Assembly: GCA_050186335.1 (NCBI GenBank)
Contig: JBFWYO010000103.1
Span: 1 to 14,225, forward strand
Origin: JBFWYO01 sp050186335
GTDB lineage: Bacteria; Pseudomonadota; Alphaproteobacteria; Bin65
Reading direction: 5' to 3'
DNA: 14,225 nucleotides
The notes beneath the pieces were generated by a model. The model worked only from the letters and a program-made list of their open reading frames with translations. It ran no database searches and had not been told where the DNA came from. Every line of letters starts with the position of its first letter. Position 1 is the stretch's first letter. Of this stretch, positions 1-6,614 are shown piece by piece. A program made the position numbers and the translations under genes.

Positions 1-155
1 ACCTGGCGCGCGTCGAAACGATCAAGAAATTCAATCTGATCGACGTGCAGCTGACCGCCGAGGACGAGGAACTGACGCCGACCATGAAACTCAAGCGCAA
101 GCTGATCAACCAGAAATACGCGCCGATGATCGACCAAATGTACGCGGCCAGGTAA
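1..155 (+). CDS. AMP-dependent acyl-CoA synthetase, C-terminal end (partial)
   Basis: Only the last 50 codons are in the window, read from base 3 to the TAA at 153-155. The tail contains the segment ELTPTMKLKRK, which fits the A10 motif (PTxKLKR) of long-chain fatty acyl-CoA synthetases of the ANL superfamily. The lysine in that motif contacts the acyl-adenylate. By family these enzymes use ATP to make acyl-AMP and then acyl-CoA in the cytoplasm. The gene stops 91 bp before a branched-chain-amino-acid-type binding protein on the same strand. Such ligases often sit inside ABC transporter loci, where they activate an imported acid, so the two may share an operon that starts left of the window. 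The substrate cannot be told from this fragment. The gap (156-246) holds one small hairpin (ACCGA/TCGGT, 184-200) without a T-tract, so I see no convincing terminator there. Confidence 0.8.
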   Translation, partial: LARVETIKKFNLIDVQLTAEDEELTPTMKLKRKLINQKYAPMIDQMYAAR

Positions 156-234
156 AACGCCGCCGACTAGCTTTCATTGTGAAACCGACTTATCATCGGT
201 GCAAAGACGGCAATAACCAACGCCCCGAAAACCT

Positions 235-243
235 AGGGAGGAG
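235..243 (+). promoter_or_regulatory. Strong Shine-Dalgarno site of the binding-protein gene
   Basis: AGGGAGGAG lies just before the ATG at 247. Its GGAGG core (237-241) is five bases from the start, which fixes the start codon. Confidence 0.8.
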
Positions 244-246
244 TGC

Positions 247-1437
247 ATGAAACGGAGAGATTTGCTGCTGTGGGGTGCCGGCCTGATGGCCGCGACCACG
301 ATTGCGATGCCGGCCTGGAGCCAGCAGGCCAAGATGGTCACGCAGGGCGTGACCGCGACCGAAATTCTGCTCGGCGCGCACATGGATCTGTCGGGGCCGG
401 TGGCCGCCGGCATGCCGTCGCTGCGCAACGGCCTGTTGAGTCGAATCGACGAGGTCAACGACAAGGGTGGCATCCACGGCCGCAAGCTCAGGCTGCTGGT
501 CGAGGATGACGGTTATCAGCCCGCGAAGGCGGTGAGTGCCGCGCAGAAGCTGATCGGCAACGACAAAGTGTTCGCCATGATCAGTTCGTTCGGCACCGGC
601 ACCACGCTGGCCGCCAACAAGTCGATCCTCGACGCCGGCGTGCCGCACCTGTTCCCGTGGTCCGGCGTGTCCGGGCCGTTCCATGCCAGCAAGAACCCGC
701 TCGTGTTCACCCACGTGTTCGACTACGACTGGGCGACCAAGGTCGGCGTCGCCTGGGCGGTCAAGGAGCTCAAGGCCAAGAAAGTCGGCGTGCTGTATCA
801 GGACGACGCGTTCGGCAAGCTGGTGCTCAAGGGCGTCAACGAAGCGCTCGCCAAGATGAACATGAAGATCGAGGCCGAGGCGCCGTACAAGCCGGGCGAT
901 GTGGATTTCTCGTCGCAGATCGCGCGGCTGCGCGCGGCCGGCGTCGATCTCGTGGTGCTCGGCACGATCGTGCGCGAAACCATCGGCGCCTACGCGGAAG
1001 CGAAGAAGGCCGGCTGGAACGTCAAGATGATCACCTCGATCCCCGGCCGCAACGACGTCATCACGCGCATCGCCAAGAACCAGCTCGACGGGCTGTACGG
1101 CATCGGGCAGTGGCACATCTACACGGCCGCGAACGTGCCGGCGGCCAACAAGGCCTGGTTCGATGCGTTCGCCGCCAAGTACAAGGCGCCGCCCGACATG
1201 ACCTCGATGGTGGCGTACGGCTTGATGGATTGGACCGTTAAGGCGCTGGAAGCCGCGGGCAAGGACCTGACAGTCGAGAAGTTCGTCAAGGCGCTGCAGG
1301 AAACCAAGTACAAGGATCCGTTCGGCAATCCCGAAGTGAACCTGTCGAACAACAACCATGCCGGCCCGCCCTATGTGATGATCGACGTGGTCAAGGGCGG
1401 CCAGTGGACCTCGGTCGTGCCGCTCGTTCGGGAATAG
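247..1437 (+). CDS. Branched-chain amino acid-type ABC transporter substrate-binding protein
   Basis: This 396-residue protein is a type 1 periplasmic binding protein of the LivK (Peripla_BP_6) family. It opens with KRRDLLLWGAG, a signal peptide with a Tat-like double arginine, and a likely cleavage site after S25 (PAWS|QQ). The mature protein begins with the family pattern ILLGAHMDLSGP (40-51), then GGIHGRKLRLLVEDDGY (74-90). A ligand-pocket stretch SSFGTGTT lies at 113-120 and the second-lobe start KKVGVLYQDDAFGK at 178-191. Length is normal for the family. The start is set by a strong Shine-Dalgarno site. It follows an acyl-CoA synthetase gene on the same strand, and no permease or ATPase gene is visible, so these may lie to the left. 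Members near acyl-CoA ligases may bind aromatic or other carboxylates rather than leucine. That is inference, and the true ligand is unknown. Confidence 0.9.
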   Translation: MKRRDLLLWGAGLMAATTIAMPAWSQQAKMVTQGVTATEILLGAHMDLSGPVAAGMPSLRNGLLSRIDEVNDKGGIHGRKLRLLVEDDGYQPAKAVSAAQKLIGNDKVFAMISSFGTGTTLAANKSILDAGVPHLFPWSGVSGPFHASKNPLVFTHVFDYDWATKVGVAWAVKELKAKKVGVLYQDDAFGKLVLKGVNEALAKMNMKIEAEAPYKPGDVDFSSQIARLRAAGVDLVVLGTIVRETIGAYAEAKKAGWNVKMITSIPGRNDVITRIAKNQLDGLYGIGQWHIYTAANVPAANKAWFDAFAAKYKAPPDMTSMVAYGLMDWTVKALEAAGKDLTVEKFVKALQETKYKDPFGNPEVNLSNNNHAGPPYVMIDVVKGGQWTSVVPLVRE

Positions 1438-1480
1438 GTCGCTGCGAATAGCCGGCGCTTGACGCAGCGTCGGAAAAGTC

Positions 1481-1509
1481 GGAAAGGGGGCTGCGGCCCC
1501 CTTTCTCTT
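1481..1509 (+). terminator. Hairpin terminator after the binding-protein gene
   Basis: GAAAGGGGGC (1482-1491) pairs with GCCCCCTTTC (1496-1505) around a TGCG tetraloop, followed by a short pyrimidine run (TCTT). The T-tract is weak but the stem is long and lies 45 bp after the stop codon. Confidence 0.6.
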
Positions 1510-1538
1510 GCCCGCCGGTCGCACGCACTCGAGGCGCC

Positions 1539-3017
1539 ATGTTCGAATCCGCCGAAATCGGCCATAAGCTGAAAAAAGCGACGTTTGAAAAGCAGTTGCC
1601 GGCGCTGCGCGAGGCGCTGCTGGATGCGCAGTTCGAGCTTTGGGAACAGAAGCGCTTCCCGGTGGTCATCCTGGTACACGGACTCGAATCCTCCGGCCGC
1701 AGCGAAACCGCCAATGCGCTGAATGGCTGGTTCGACCCGCGCCGCGTCGACACCTATGCCGAAATCGAGCCGACCGACGAGGAGCGCGAGCGTCCGTTCA
1801 TGTGGCGGTTCTGGCGCGCGCTGCCGAAGAAGGGAACGATCTCGATCTTTCTGACCTCCTGGTATACGCCGCCGTTCAATCTCGCGTTCGAGAACGGCGG
1901 CAAGATCGGCAAGCGGATCGACCGCACGATCGAGCAGATCAATCGGTTCGAACGCATGCTGGTCGACGAAGGCGCACTGGTCCTGAAATTCTGGCTACAT
2001 ATGTCGAAGGCCGACCAGAAGCGGCGCATCAATGCGCTGTACGACGACAAGGACACGCGCTATCGCGCAACCGAACGCGATTGGCACGCGCTCAAGCACT
2101 ACAAGCGTATTCGCCGCATCGTCGGCCACGGCATCCGGCTGACCAACCAGGCGCACGCGCCGTGGCACATCGTCGAAGCGACCGATCGGCATTATCGCGA
2201 AATGGAAATCGGCCGCGAGATCGCGGGGCAAATGCGCAAGCGTCTCGACGCGCGCATCGCCGCGCCCTGCGCCGCCGCGCCCAAACCGTCGCCGGCGATC
2301 GACGGCAAGCGGCTGCTGGATGCGCTGGATCATTCGCAGCGCCTCGGCGCCGACGACTACGAACGCCTGCTGGAAAAGTACCAGCGCAAGCTGGCGCTGC
2401 TGGCGCGCGACAGGCAGTTCGCCCGGCGATCCTATGTCGCGGTGTTCGAGGGGTTCGACGCGGCCGGCAAGGGCGGCGCCATTCAGCGCGTCACCACGGC
2501 GCTCGATGCGCGCGTACGCAAGGTCATCCGCGTCGGCGCGCCCAACGAGGAGGAGCTTGCGTATCCGTATTTGTGGCGCTTCTGGCGCGCCCTGCCGCGC
2601 CGCGGGCGGCTGACGATCTTCGATCGTTCCTGGTACGGCCGCGTGCTGGTCGAGCGGGTCGAAGGCTATTGCCGCGAGGAAGACTGGCTGCGCGCGTTCA
2701 GCGAGATCAACGATTTCGAGCAGGACATGATCGACAACGAAACCTGCGTCAGCAAGTTCTGGCTCTCGATCTCGAAGGACGAGCAGTTGCGCCGCTTCAA
2801 GGAACGCGAAGCGACCGGTTTCAAGCGTTTCAAGCTCGGCCCCGACGATTGGCGCAACCGCAAGCAGTGGGACGCCTACGTCGATGCCGTCGACGACATG
2901 GTCGATCGCACCAGCACCGGCGCCGCGCCCTGGCATCTGATCGAAGCCAACGACAAGCGCTTCGCCCGCATCAAGGTGCTGAAGATTTTGTGCGACCGGA
3001 TCGAGGCGACGCTGTAG
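1539..3017 (+). CDS. pap: Polyphosphate:AMP phosphotransferase (two-domain PPK2 family)
   Basis: This 492-residue cytoplasmic protein contains two fused PPK2-type domains. By family it phosphorylates AMP to ADP using inorganic polyphosphate as donor. The C-terminal domain carries an intact Walker A, GFDAAGKGG (305-313), and the lid/Walker B motif DRSWYGR (362-368). The N-terminal domain has the same layout but GLESSGRSE (48-56) in place of Walker A and FLTSWYTPP (104-112) in place of DRSWYGR, so it lacks the P-loop lysine and the aspartate. Paired landmarks show the internal duplication: KFWLHMSK (150-157) with KFWLSISK (406-413), and APWHIVEATD (207-216) with APWHLIEAND (463-472). Length is close to the roughly 500 residues usual for the family. 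GAGG at 1531-1534 supports the ATG. The gene stands alone between a terminator and a repeat-rich gap, so it is probably transcribed by itself. Confidence 0.93.
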   Translation: MFESAEIGHKLKKATFEKQLPALREALLDAQFELWEQKRFPVVILVHGLESSGRSETANALNGWFDPRRVDTYAEIEPTDEERERPFMWRFWRALPKKGTISIFLTSWYTPPFNLAFENGGKIGKRIDRTIEQINRFERMLVDEGALVLKFWLHMSKADQKRRINALYDDKDTRYRATERDWHALKHYKRIRRIVGHGIRLTNQAHAPWHIVEATDRHYREMEIGREIAGQMRKRLDARIAAPCAAAPKPSPAIDGKRLLDALDHSQRLGADDYERLLEKYQRKLALLARDRQFARRSYVAVFEGFDAAGKGGAIQRVTTALDARVRKVIRVGAPNEEELAYPYLWRFWRALPRRGRLTIFDRSWYGRVLVERVEGYCREEDWLRAFSEINDFEQDMIDNETCVSKFWLSISKDEQLRRFKEREATGFKRFKLGPDDWRNRKQWDAYVDAVDDMVDRTSTGAAPWHLIEANDKRFARIKVLKILCDRIEATL

Positions 3018-3029
3018 GCAGAATCAAAA

Positions 3030-3125
3030 GCACCCCGCCTTGAGGTGCGTCGAGGCGCACCGAAGGGCGGAACCGCGCGCCTTCATGGTTTTCGTGGCCC
3101 GCTCCGCTCTTACCCAACCATGAGG
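3030..3125. repeat. Degraded dispersed intergenic repeat
   Basis: The stretch contains CCTTGAGGTGCG, then GCGCACCGAAGGGCGG, then CTTCATGGTT and AACCATGAGG. GGTGCG (3044-3049) pairs with CGCACC (3056-3061), and CTTCATGGTT (3081-3090) pairs with AACCATGAGG (3116-3125) apart from one G-T wobble. From memory this resembles a dispersed repeat common between genes in rhizobia and relatives (the CCTTGAGGTGCG...CTTCATGGTTCGAGAC type), here decayed. No gene is seen. Confidence 0.5.
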
Positions 3126-3150
3126 ATTATTCTCGGAACAGTAATAACGT

Positions 3151-3253
3151 GTCATCCCGGACAAAGGCGGCGAAGCCGCCTGCGATCCGGGATCCAGAGC
3201 GTCTGGAAAATCTGCTGGACCCCGGCTCTTCGCTGCGCTTCGGCCGGGGTGAC
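3151..3253 (-). repeat. Dispersed repeat of about 105 bp, copy 1 (inverted relative to copy 2)
   Basis: The element is bounded by imperfect inverted ends GTCATCCCGG (3151-3160) and CCGGGGTGAC (3244-3253). Inside are CCGGGATCCAGAG and TGGACCCCGG. One arm forms the hairpin GGCGGC-GAA-GCCGCC; the other reads CTCTTCGCTGCGCTTCGG. Read on the minus strand, the order of arms matches the copy at 11381-11486 on the plus strand, so the two copies lie in opposite orientation. Confidence 0.8.
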
Positions 3254-3263
3254 AAACGCAATA

Positions 3264-3308
3264 AAAAAACCTCTCGCCGAGCCTGTCGAAGCAAGAGGCT
3301 TTTTTTTG
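3264..3308. terminator. Bidirectional terminator with repeat unit in the loop
   Basis: CCTCTCGC (3270-3277) pairs with GCAAGAGG (3291-3298), with one mismatch. The left side is flanked by a run of seven A and the right by a run of eight T, so it can end transcripts from both sides: pap on the plus strand and the flavin oxidoreductase gene, which stops at 3321, on the minus strand. The loop carries GAGCCTGTCGAA, the reverse of the TCGACAGGCTC repeat also found at 7869-7951. Confidence 0.8.
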
Positions 3309-3320
3309 GAAGTGGATAGC

Positions 3321-4406
3321 CTACTCCGCAGCCTGCTTCATGCGCTGGATATGCTTGCCCTGGAAGTGGGGGGCGATCTCCTCCATGAAGCGGTGCATTT
3401 GCTCCAGGACCATCTTGTGCGGACGGTTGCCGACGTTGAAATACAGGATCACTTCCTCGATGCCGGACTGCTCGACCTTCTTCAGCGATTCGACGATCTG
3501 CGCCGGCGTGCCGCTCAGGATCGACTTATCGGTCAGGCCTTCCGGCTTCATGTCGCGCAGAATCTGCGTGATCTTGACGAAATACTGCATGGTCGGCGGC
3601 GCATCCTCGATCTTGTTCGGGATCGCCCGCAGGACACAGTGGTTGAAGTAATCCATCTGCGTCTGCCGGCCGTAATCGTCGCCCTTCTTGTCGTCGGAAA
3701 TATAGATGAAGTAGCTGCACATGGCGCGGCCCGGCTTCTGGCCCTGCTTCACGCACGCTTCGCGATACGAATCGACCGCCTTGTCGAGCCCGCCATAGAG
3801 CATACCGGCGGCGAACGGCGCGTAGATGATGTTCAAGCCGCGCTTGGCCGCCATGGCGACGCTGGTCTGCGAGAACGAGGCGACATAGAACGGGATCGGC
3901 TTCTGGACCGGCTGCGGCGTGATCGCCATTTCCGGAATGTCGTAATACTTGCCCTTGTGCGAGAACTTGCCGCCCGAGTTCCACGCCTTGAGCACCACTT
4001 CGATGCCTTCCTCGAAAATTTCGGCCGACTTGAAGAAGTCCGCGCCGAACGGCGCGTATTCGTGCCGGTCGTAACCGCGGCCGGTCGCGAAGTCGACGCG
4101 GCCGCCGCTGAGCAGATCGAGCGAGGCCCAGGTCTCGGCGACATGAATCGGGTGATGCAGGGGCAACACGGTGACCGCGGGCGCGAGGCGCACATGCTTG
4201 GTCAGCGGGGCGATGGATGCGAGCAGCAGGTCCGGGCGGGAATTGACGCCGAGCGAATCGAAATGATGTTCGCCGATCCAGCACGAGTGCATGCCGATCC
4301 GATCGGCGAGCAGCGCCTGTTCGCGAATATCCAACACGAACTGGTTCGCGGAGCGTGGATTGTTCGGATAGTGATTGTCGCTCAGCGTGAAGTAGCCGAA
4401 TTCCAT
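3321..4406 (-). CDS. LLM-class (luciferase-like) flavin-dependent oxidoreductase
   Basis: This 361-residue protein belongs to the bacterial luciferase-like monooxygenase superfamily, TIM-barrel enzymes that use reduced FMN or F420. Supporting segments are MEFGYFTLSDNHYP at the N-terminus, CWIGEHHF (42-49), LPLHHPIHVAE (81-91) and LLSGGRVDFATGRGY (98-112), the usual phosphate-binding region. The reading frame is open 26 codons further upstream, but I chose the ATG at 4406. It begins the conserved domain and has AGGAGAGG nine bases before it, while the upstream extension crosses the predicted promoter. The gene is monocistronic, with a promoter at 4480-4508 and a terminator at 3264-3308. The substrate is unknown; the family includes alkane, nitrilotriacetate and other monooxygenases. 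Without a visible partner flavin reductase, the reductant source is also unknown. Confidence 0.9.
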   Translation of the reverse strand: MEFGYFTLSDNHYPNNPRSANQFVLDIREQALLADRIGMHSCWIGEHHFDSLGVNSRPDLLLASIAPLTKHVRLAPAVTVLPLHHPIHVAETWASLDLLSGGRVDFATGRGYDRHEYAPFGADFFKSAEIFEEGIEVVLKAWNSGGKFSHKGKYYDIPEMAITPQPVQKPIPFYVASFSQTSVAMAAKRGLNIIYAPFAAGMLYGGLDKAVDSYREACVKQGQKPGRAMCSYFIYISDDKKGDDYGRQTQMDYFNHCVLRAIPNKIEDAPPTMQYFVKITQILRDMKPEGLTDKSILSGTPAQIVESLKKVEQSGIEEVILYFNVGNRPHKMVLEQMHRFMEEIAPHFQGKHIQRMKQAAE

Positions 4407-4415
4407 GGCGGGGTT

Positions 4416-4423
4416 CCTCTCCT
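4416..4423 (-). promoter_or_regulatory. Shine-Dalgarno site that decides the flavin oxidoreductase start
   Basis: On the minus strand this reads AGGAGAGG, nine bases before the ATG at 4406. It argues against the longer reading frame that would begin at 4484. Confidence 0.75.
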
Positions 4424-4467
4424 GGCTAACGCATTTTCGACCGTCGGCAGCCCTGCCACGATCTTTA

Positions 4468-4481
4468 TTTGCAAATGCAAA
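4468..4481. promoter_or_regulatory. Palindromic operator candidate overlapping the promoter
   Basis: TTTGCA (4468-4473) and TGCAAA (4476-4481) form a perfect inverted repeat with a two-base spacer. It overlaps the -10 edge and the expected start site. A related half, TTTGGAAATGC (4486-4496), repeats TTTGCAAATGC (4468-4478) with an 18-bp shift, inside the promoter spacer. A repressor bound here would block the promoter. No regulator gene is adjacent, so its identity is unknown. Confidence 0.5.
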
Positions 4482-4508
4482 CATATTTGGAAATGCGTCT
4501 CAAGTCAA
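4480..4508 (-). promoter_or_regulatory. Sigma-70-like promoter of the flavin oxidoreductase gene
   Basis: On the minus strand TTGACT (4508-4503) and TATGTT (4485-4480) are separated by exactly 17 bases. This places the transcription start near 4473 and gives a leader of about 65 bases. The match is close to the housekeeping consensus. It was found by eye. Confidence 0.6.
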
Positions 4509-4555
4509 GCGGAATCGAGACTTCGGATCTTCTGAAACGAATTTTCCGGGGCCGG

Positions 4556-4592
4556 TGCCAAAAAGAAAAACCCCGCTCGGCGGCGGGGTTTT
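4556..4592 (-). terminator. Rho-independent terminator downstream of rhlE / end of candidate small RNA
   Basis: On the minus strand AAAACCCCGC (4592-4583) pairs perfectly with GCGGGGTTTT (4576-4567) around a six-base loop. It is followed by TCTTTTT, giving a near-continuous T-rich tail. It is a textbook intrinsic terminator, about 160 bases after the helicase stop codon. Confidence 0.85.
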
Positions 4593-4728
4593 CCCTTTGA
4601 GGGCAGGTCCCATCCGGGGGAGGGACGGAGTTGGGACCGCTTTCATCGGGCTGGGGAGGTGGGGAGACCCGATGACAATTACACCCTAGCATCGGGCTCA
4701 CAGGTTTTCTGTGACCTCGATCACTAGG
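4556..4728 (-). ncRNA. Candidate small RNA with C-rich anti-Shine-Dalgarno loops
   Basis: Read on the minus strand, this gap folds into four successive main stem-loops. First, CCTAG, ATCG and TCACAG (4728-4709) pair with CTGTGA, CGAT and CTAGG (4703-4685) around an AAAAC loop. Second, TCATCGGG pairs with CCCGATGA (4675-4668 with 4650-4643), exposing a 17-base loop with CCCCACCTCCCC. Third, GGTCCCA pairs with TGGGACC (4638-4632 with 4612-4606), and an inner TCCG/CGGA stem exposes TCCCTCCCC. Fourth is a strong terminator with a T-rich tail. Between the third and fourth is a small CCCT/AGGG hairpin. C-rich CCUCC loops followed by a terminator are typical of alphaproteobacterial small RNAs that bind ribosome-binding sites. 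The helicase stop lies 25 bases upstream. I see TATGTT (4736-4731) but no good -35, so it may be processed from the helicase 3' untranslated region. Confidence 0.5.
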
Positions 4729-4752
4729 CTAACATATTGATCTGATTGAAAT

Positions 4753-6390
4753 TTAGCGCCGGGCGCGGAGGAACGCCGGGACGTGCTCGCCGAAACCCAC
4801 GGGCGCCGGGCGCTCGTTCTGGTCCGGGCGGCGCGGCCGCTGCGGGGCTTTGGCCGCCGGTTCATGGCGGGGCGCCGGGCGGCTGCGGATGTCGTGCACG
4901 TTATCGCGGATCGGCGCCGGGCTAGGCACCGGTTCGACGTCGGGCGGCATTTCAAGATCGGCTTCGCGCGCCAGGTCTTCGGCTTCGTGCGAGGTATCCT
5001 GCCGGATCGGTTGCTGGTCGTAACTCGGCGGCGGCGCGGCACGAGCCGGCGTCGGGCGCACATGCGGCGTACGAACGCGGGCTACCGGGGCCGGCGCTAT
5101 CTCTTCAGTTCCGGCAACGATCTCGACCGGAGTCGGCGAGGCAACCGGACGATCGGCCGCGTGGGCGCGTGGCGCGCGCGGCTTCGCCGGCGCGCGCGAA
5201 CGGCGCTCGCCGCTGCGTCCGCGGCCGCGTGCCGGCGCTTCGCCGGCCTCGGCGTCGGTCGATGGGGCGTCGAACCCGGCCACTTGCACGACCGGAATCT
5301 TGCGGCGCACCAGATGCTCGATCGCGGCAACCGACTTGGATTCTTCCGGCGTCGCCAGCGTGAATGCCTTGCCGCTGCGGCCGGCGCGGCCGGTGCGGCC
5401 GATCCGGTGCACGTAATCTTCGGCGTTGTAGGGCACATCGAAATTGAACACGTGGCTGATATCGTCGATATCGAGTCCGCGCGCCGCAACGTCGCTGGCG
5501 ACCAGCAAATGGATCTTGCCTTGCTTGAACTGTTCCAGCGTCGCCGTGCGGCGGTCCTGCGTCATGTCGCCGTGCAGGCCGGCGGCGTCGAGACCGTGCC
5601 GTTGCAACGATTGCACCAGCACGTCGACTTCGCGCTTGCGGTTGCAGAAGATGAGGCCGGCTTGCACCGTCTCGGCCTTCAGCAGCGCACGCAGCGCTTC
5701 GCGCTTGGAGCGCGACGAAACCATGACCACGGCGTCTTCGATGGTGGTGGCCGTGGTGGCCGGCCGCGAGACGGTGATCTCTTTCGGATTGCTCAGGAAC
5801 TTGTCGGCCAGGCGCCGGATTTCCGGCGGCATGGTGGCGGAGAAGAACAGTGTCTGGCGGATCGGCGGCAGCTTGCTGACGATCTTCTCGATGTCCGGGA
5901 TGAAGCCCATGTCGAGCATGCGATCGGCCTCATCGATGACGAGGACTTTGACGTCGCGCAGCAGGATCTTGCCGCGCTCGAACAGGTCCAACAGCCGGCC
6001 GGGGGTCGCAATCAGCACGTCGGCGCCGCGATCCAGAATCTTCAACTGGTCGCCCATCGATTCGCCGCCGATCAGGAGCGCCTTGGTCAGCTTGGCGTAC
6101 TTGCCGTAGGTGTCGAAATTCTCGGCCACCTGGGCGGCCAGTTCGCGCGTCGGTTCGAGAATGAGCGAGCGCGGCATGCGCGCCTTGGCGCGGCCGGCGC
6201 TCAAAATGTCGATCATGGGCAGGGTAAAGCCGGCGGTCTTGCCGGTGCCCGTCTGGGCGCATCCCAAAACGTCGCGGCCCATCAGCACAATGGGGATGGC
6301 CTGCGCTTGGATCGGGGTCGGGGTCGTATAGCCTGCTTCGGATACGGCGCGAAGCGTCTCTTCTGATAATCCGAGTTCGGTGAAACTCAT
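4753..6390 (-). CDS. rhlE: DEAD-box RNA helicase, RhlE type
   Basis: This 545-residue protein is an ATP-dependent RNA helicase. All core motifs are present: Q motif (FTELGLSEE... to PTPIQ, 3-28), motif I AQTGTGKT (45-52), Ia PTRELA (80-85), TPGR (129-132), DEAD (153-156), SAT (184-186), ARGLDI (303-308) and HRIGRTGRAG (328-337). After about residue 370 comes a basic, proline- and arginine-rich tail, probably disordered and RNA-binding. It ends in FGEHVPAFLRARR, an ending I associate with RhlE-like proteins. The frame is open 68 codons upstream, but MSFTELGLS is the standard family start. No good Shine-Dalgarno stands at the usual distance; AAAGGA is about 15 bases away. By family it works in ribosome assembly and RNA turnover, often at low temperature. 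The RNA product is followed by a structured region ending in a terminator. Confidence 0.93.
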   Translation of the reverse strand: MSFTELGLSEETLRAVSEAGYTTPTPIQAQAIPIVLMGRDVLGCAQTGTGKTAGFTLPMIDILSAGRAKARMPRSLILEPTRELAAQVAENFDTYGKYAKLTKALLIGGESMGDQLKILDRGADVLIATPGRLLDLFERGKILLRDVKVLVIDEADRMLDMGFIPDIEKIVSKLPPIRQTLFFSATMPPEIRRLADKFLSNPKEITVSRPATTATTIEDAVVMVSSRSKREALRALLKAETVQAGLIFCNRKREVDVLVQSLQRHGLDAAGLHGDMTQDRRTATLEQFKQGKIHLLVASDVAARGLDIDDISHVFNFDVPYNAEDYVHRIGRTGRAGRSGKAFTLATPEESKSVAAIEHLVRRKIPVVQVAGFDAPSTDAEAGEAPARGRGRSGERRSRAPAKPRAPRAHAADRPVASPTPVEIVAGTEEIAPAPVARVRTPHVRPTPARAAPPPSYDQQPIRQDTSHEAEDLAREADLEMPPDVEPVPSPAPIRDNVHDIRSRPAPRHEPAAKAPQRPRRPDQNERPAPVGFGEHVPAFLRARR

Positions 6391-6495
6391 AAGGGTAAAA
6401 CGGTGTCCTTTCTGGATGGCGGTCGTCAATGTTAGCCGCCGTAACAGCGTGCATAGCAAGCGCGCGGTATATGACACAAATGAAGGAGAAATTAT

Positions 6496-6597
6496 ATGAA
6501 TTTCAAGTCGTTGCGACCTTTCCCCGCACGCCGGGCGGCATCTTCGGCCGCGCTTGGAGCCGGCGGAAAGCTCGGCTACAGTGCGGAAAGCCAATAA
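6496..6597 (+). CDS. Possible 33-codon leader ORF before the isochorismatase gene
   Basis: An ATG at 6496 is preceded at seven bases by AAGGAG (6483-6488), the best Shine-Dalgarno match in this part of the window. The frame runs 33 codons to the TAA at 6595, ending 17 bases before the isochorismatase-family start. The peptide starts MNFKSLRPFPARRAASSAAL and is basic, with alanine- and glycine-rich parts and no recognisable domain. The surrounding DNA at 6470-6510 is AT-rich compared with its neighbours. It could be a leader peptide, or the site could drive a longer form of the next gene from an ATG at 6480 in another frame. I do not recognise a family and the call rests on the ribosome-binding site alone. 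Confidence 0.3.
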   Translation: MNFKSLRPFPARRAASSAALGAGGKLGYSAESQ

Positions 6598-6614
6598 ATT
6601 CAGGGGTTTCCGAC

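Noticed and set aside
193..1524. Long open frame of 443 codons on the minus strand opposite the LivK-like gene
   Set aside because: It is the antisense shadow of a clear binding-protein gene. It has no domain, is rich in H, R, G and V as such shadows are in GC-rich DNA, and lacks a ribosome site.
1640..3043. Open frame of 467 codons on the plus strand inside pap
   Set aside because: Another-frame shadow of pap; the PPK2 motifs are all in the 1539 frame.
3151..3253. GTCATCCCGG element considered as an insertion-sequence remnant
   Set aside because: The length is only about 100 bp, with no transposase trace and no target-site duplication visible. A second copy with the same modular hairpin layout fits a REP/ERIC-like repeat better.
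3045..4535. Open frame of 496 codons on the plus strand opposite the flavin oxidoreductase
   Set aside because: It starts inside the repeat mosaic and runs antisense to a gene with all family motifs. The translation has no recognisable fold.
4465..4701. Short minus-strand open frame of 78 codons after rhlE
   Set aside because: It crosses the intrinsic terminator and the hairpins, has no ribosome-binding site and looks like no known protein. A structured RNA explains the region better.
4698..4714. TCACAG and CTGTGA inverted repeat as a possible CRP site, tempting because of the adenylate cyclase nearby
   Set aside because: CRP sites read TGTGA-N6-TCACA. Here the halves point the other way, and they fit better as the top of the first stem of the candidate small RNA.
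4783..6366. Open frame of 527 codons on the plus strand opposite rhlE
   Set aside because: Antisense shadow of the helicase, with shadow-type composition and no motif.
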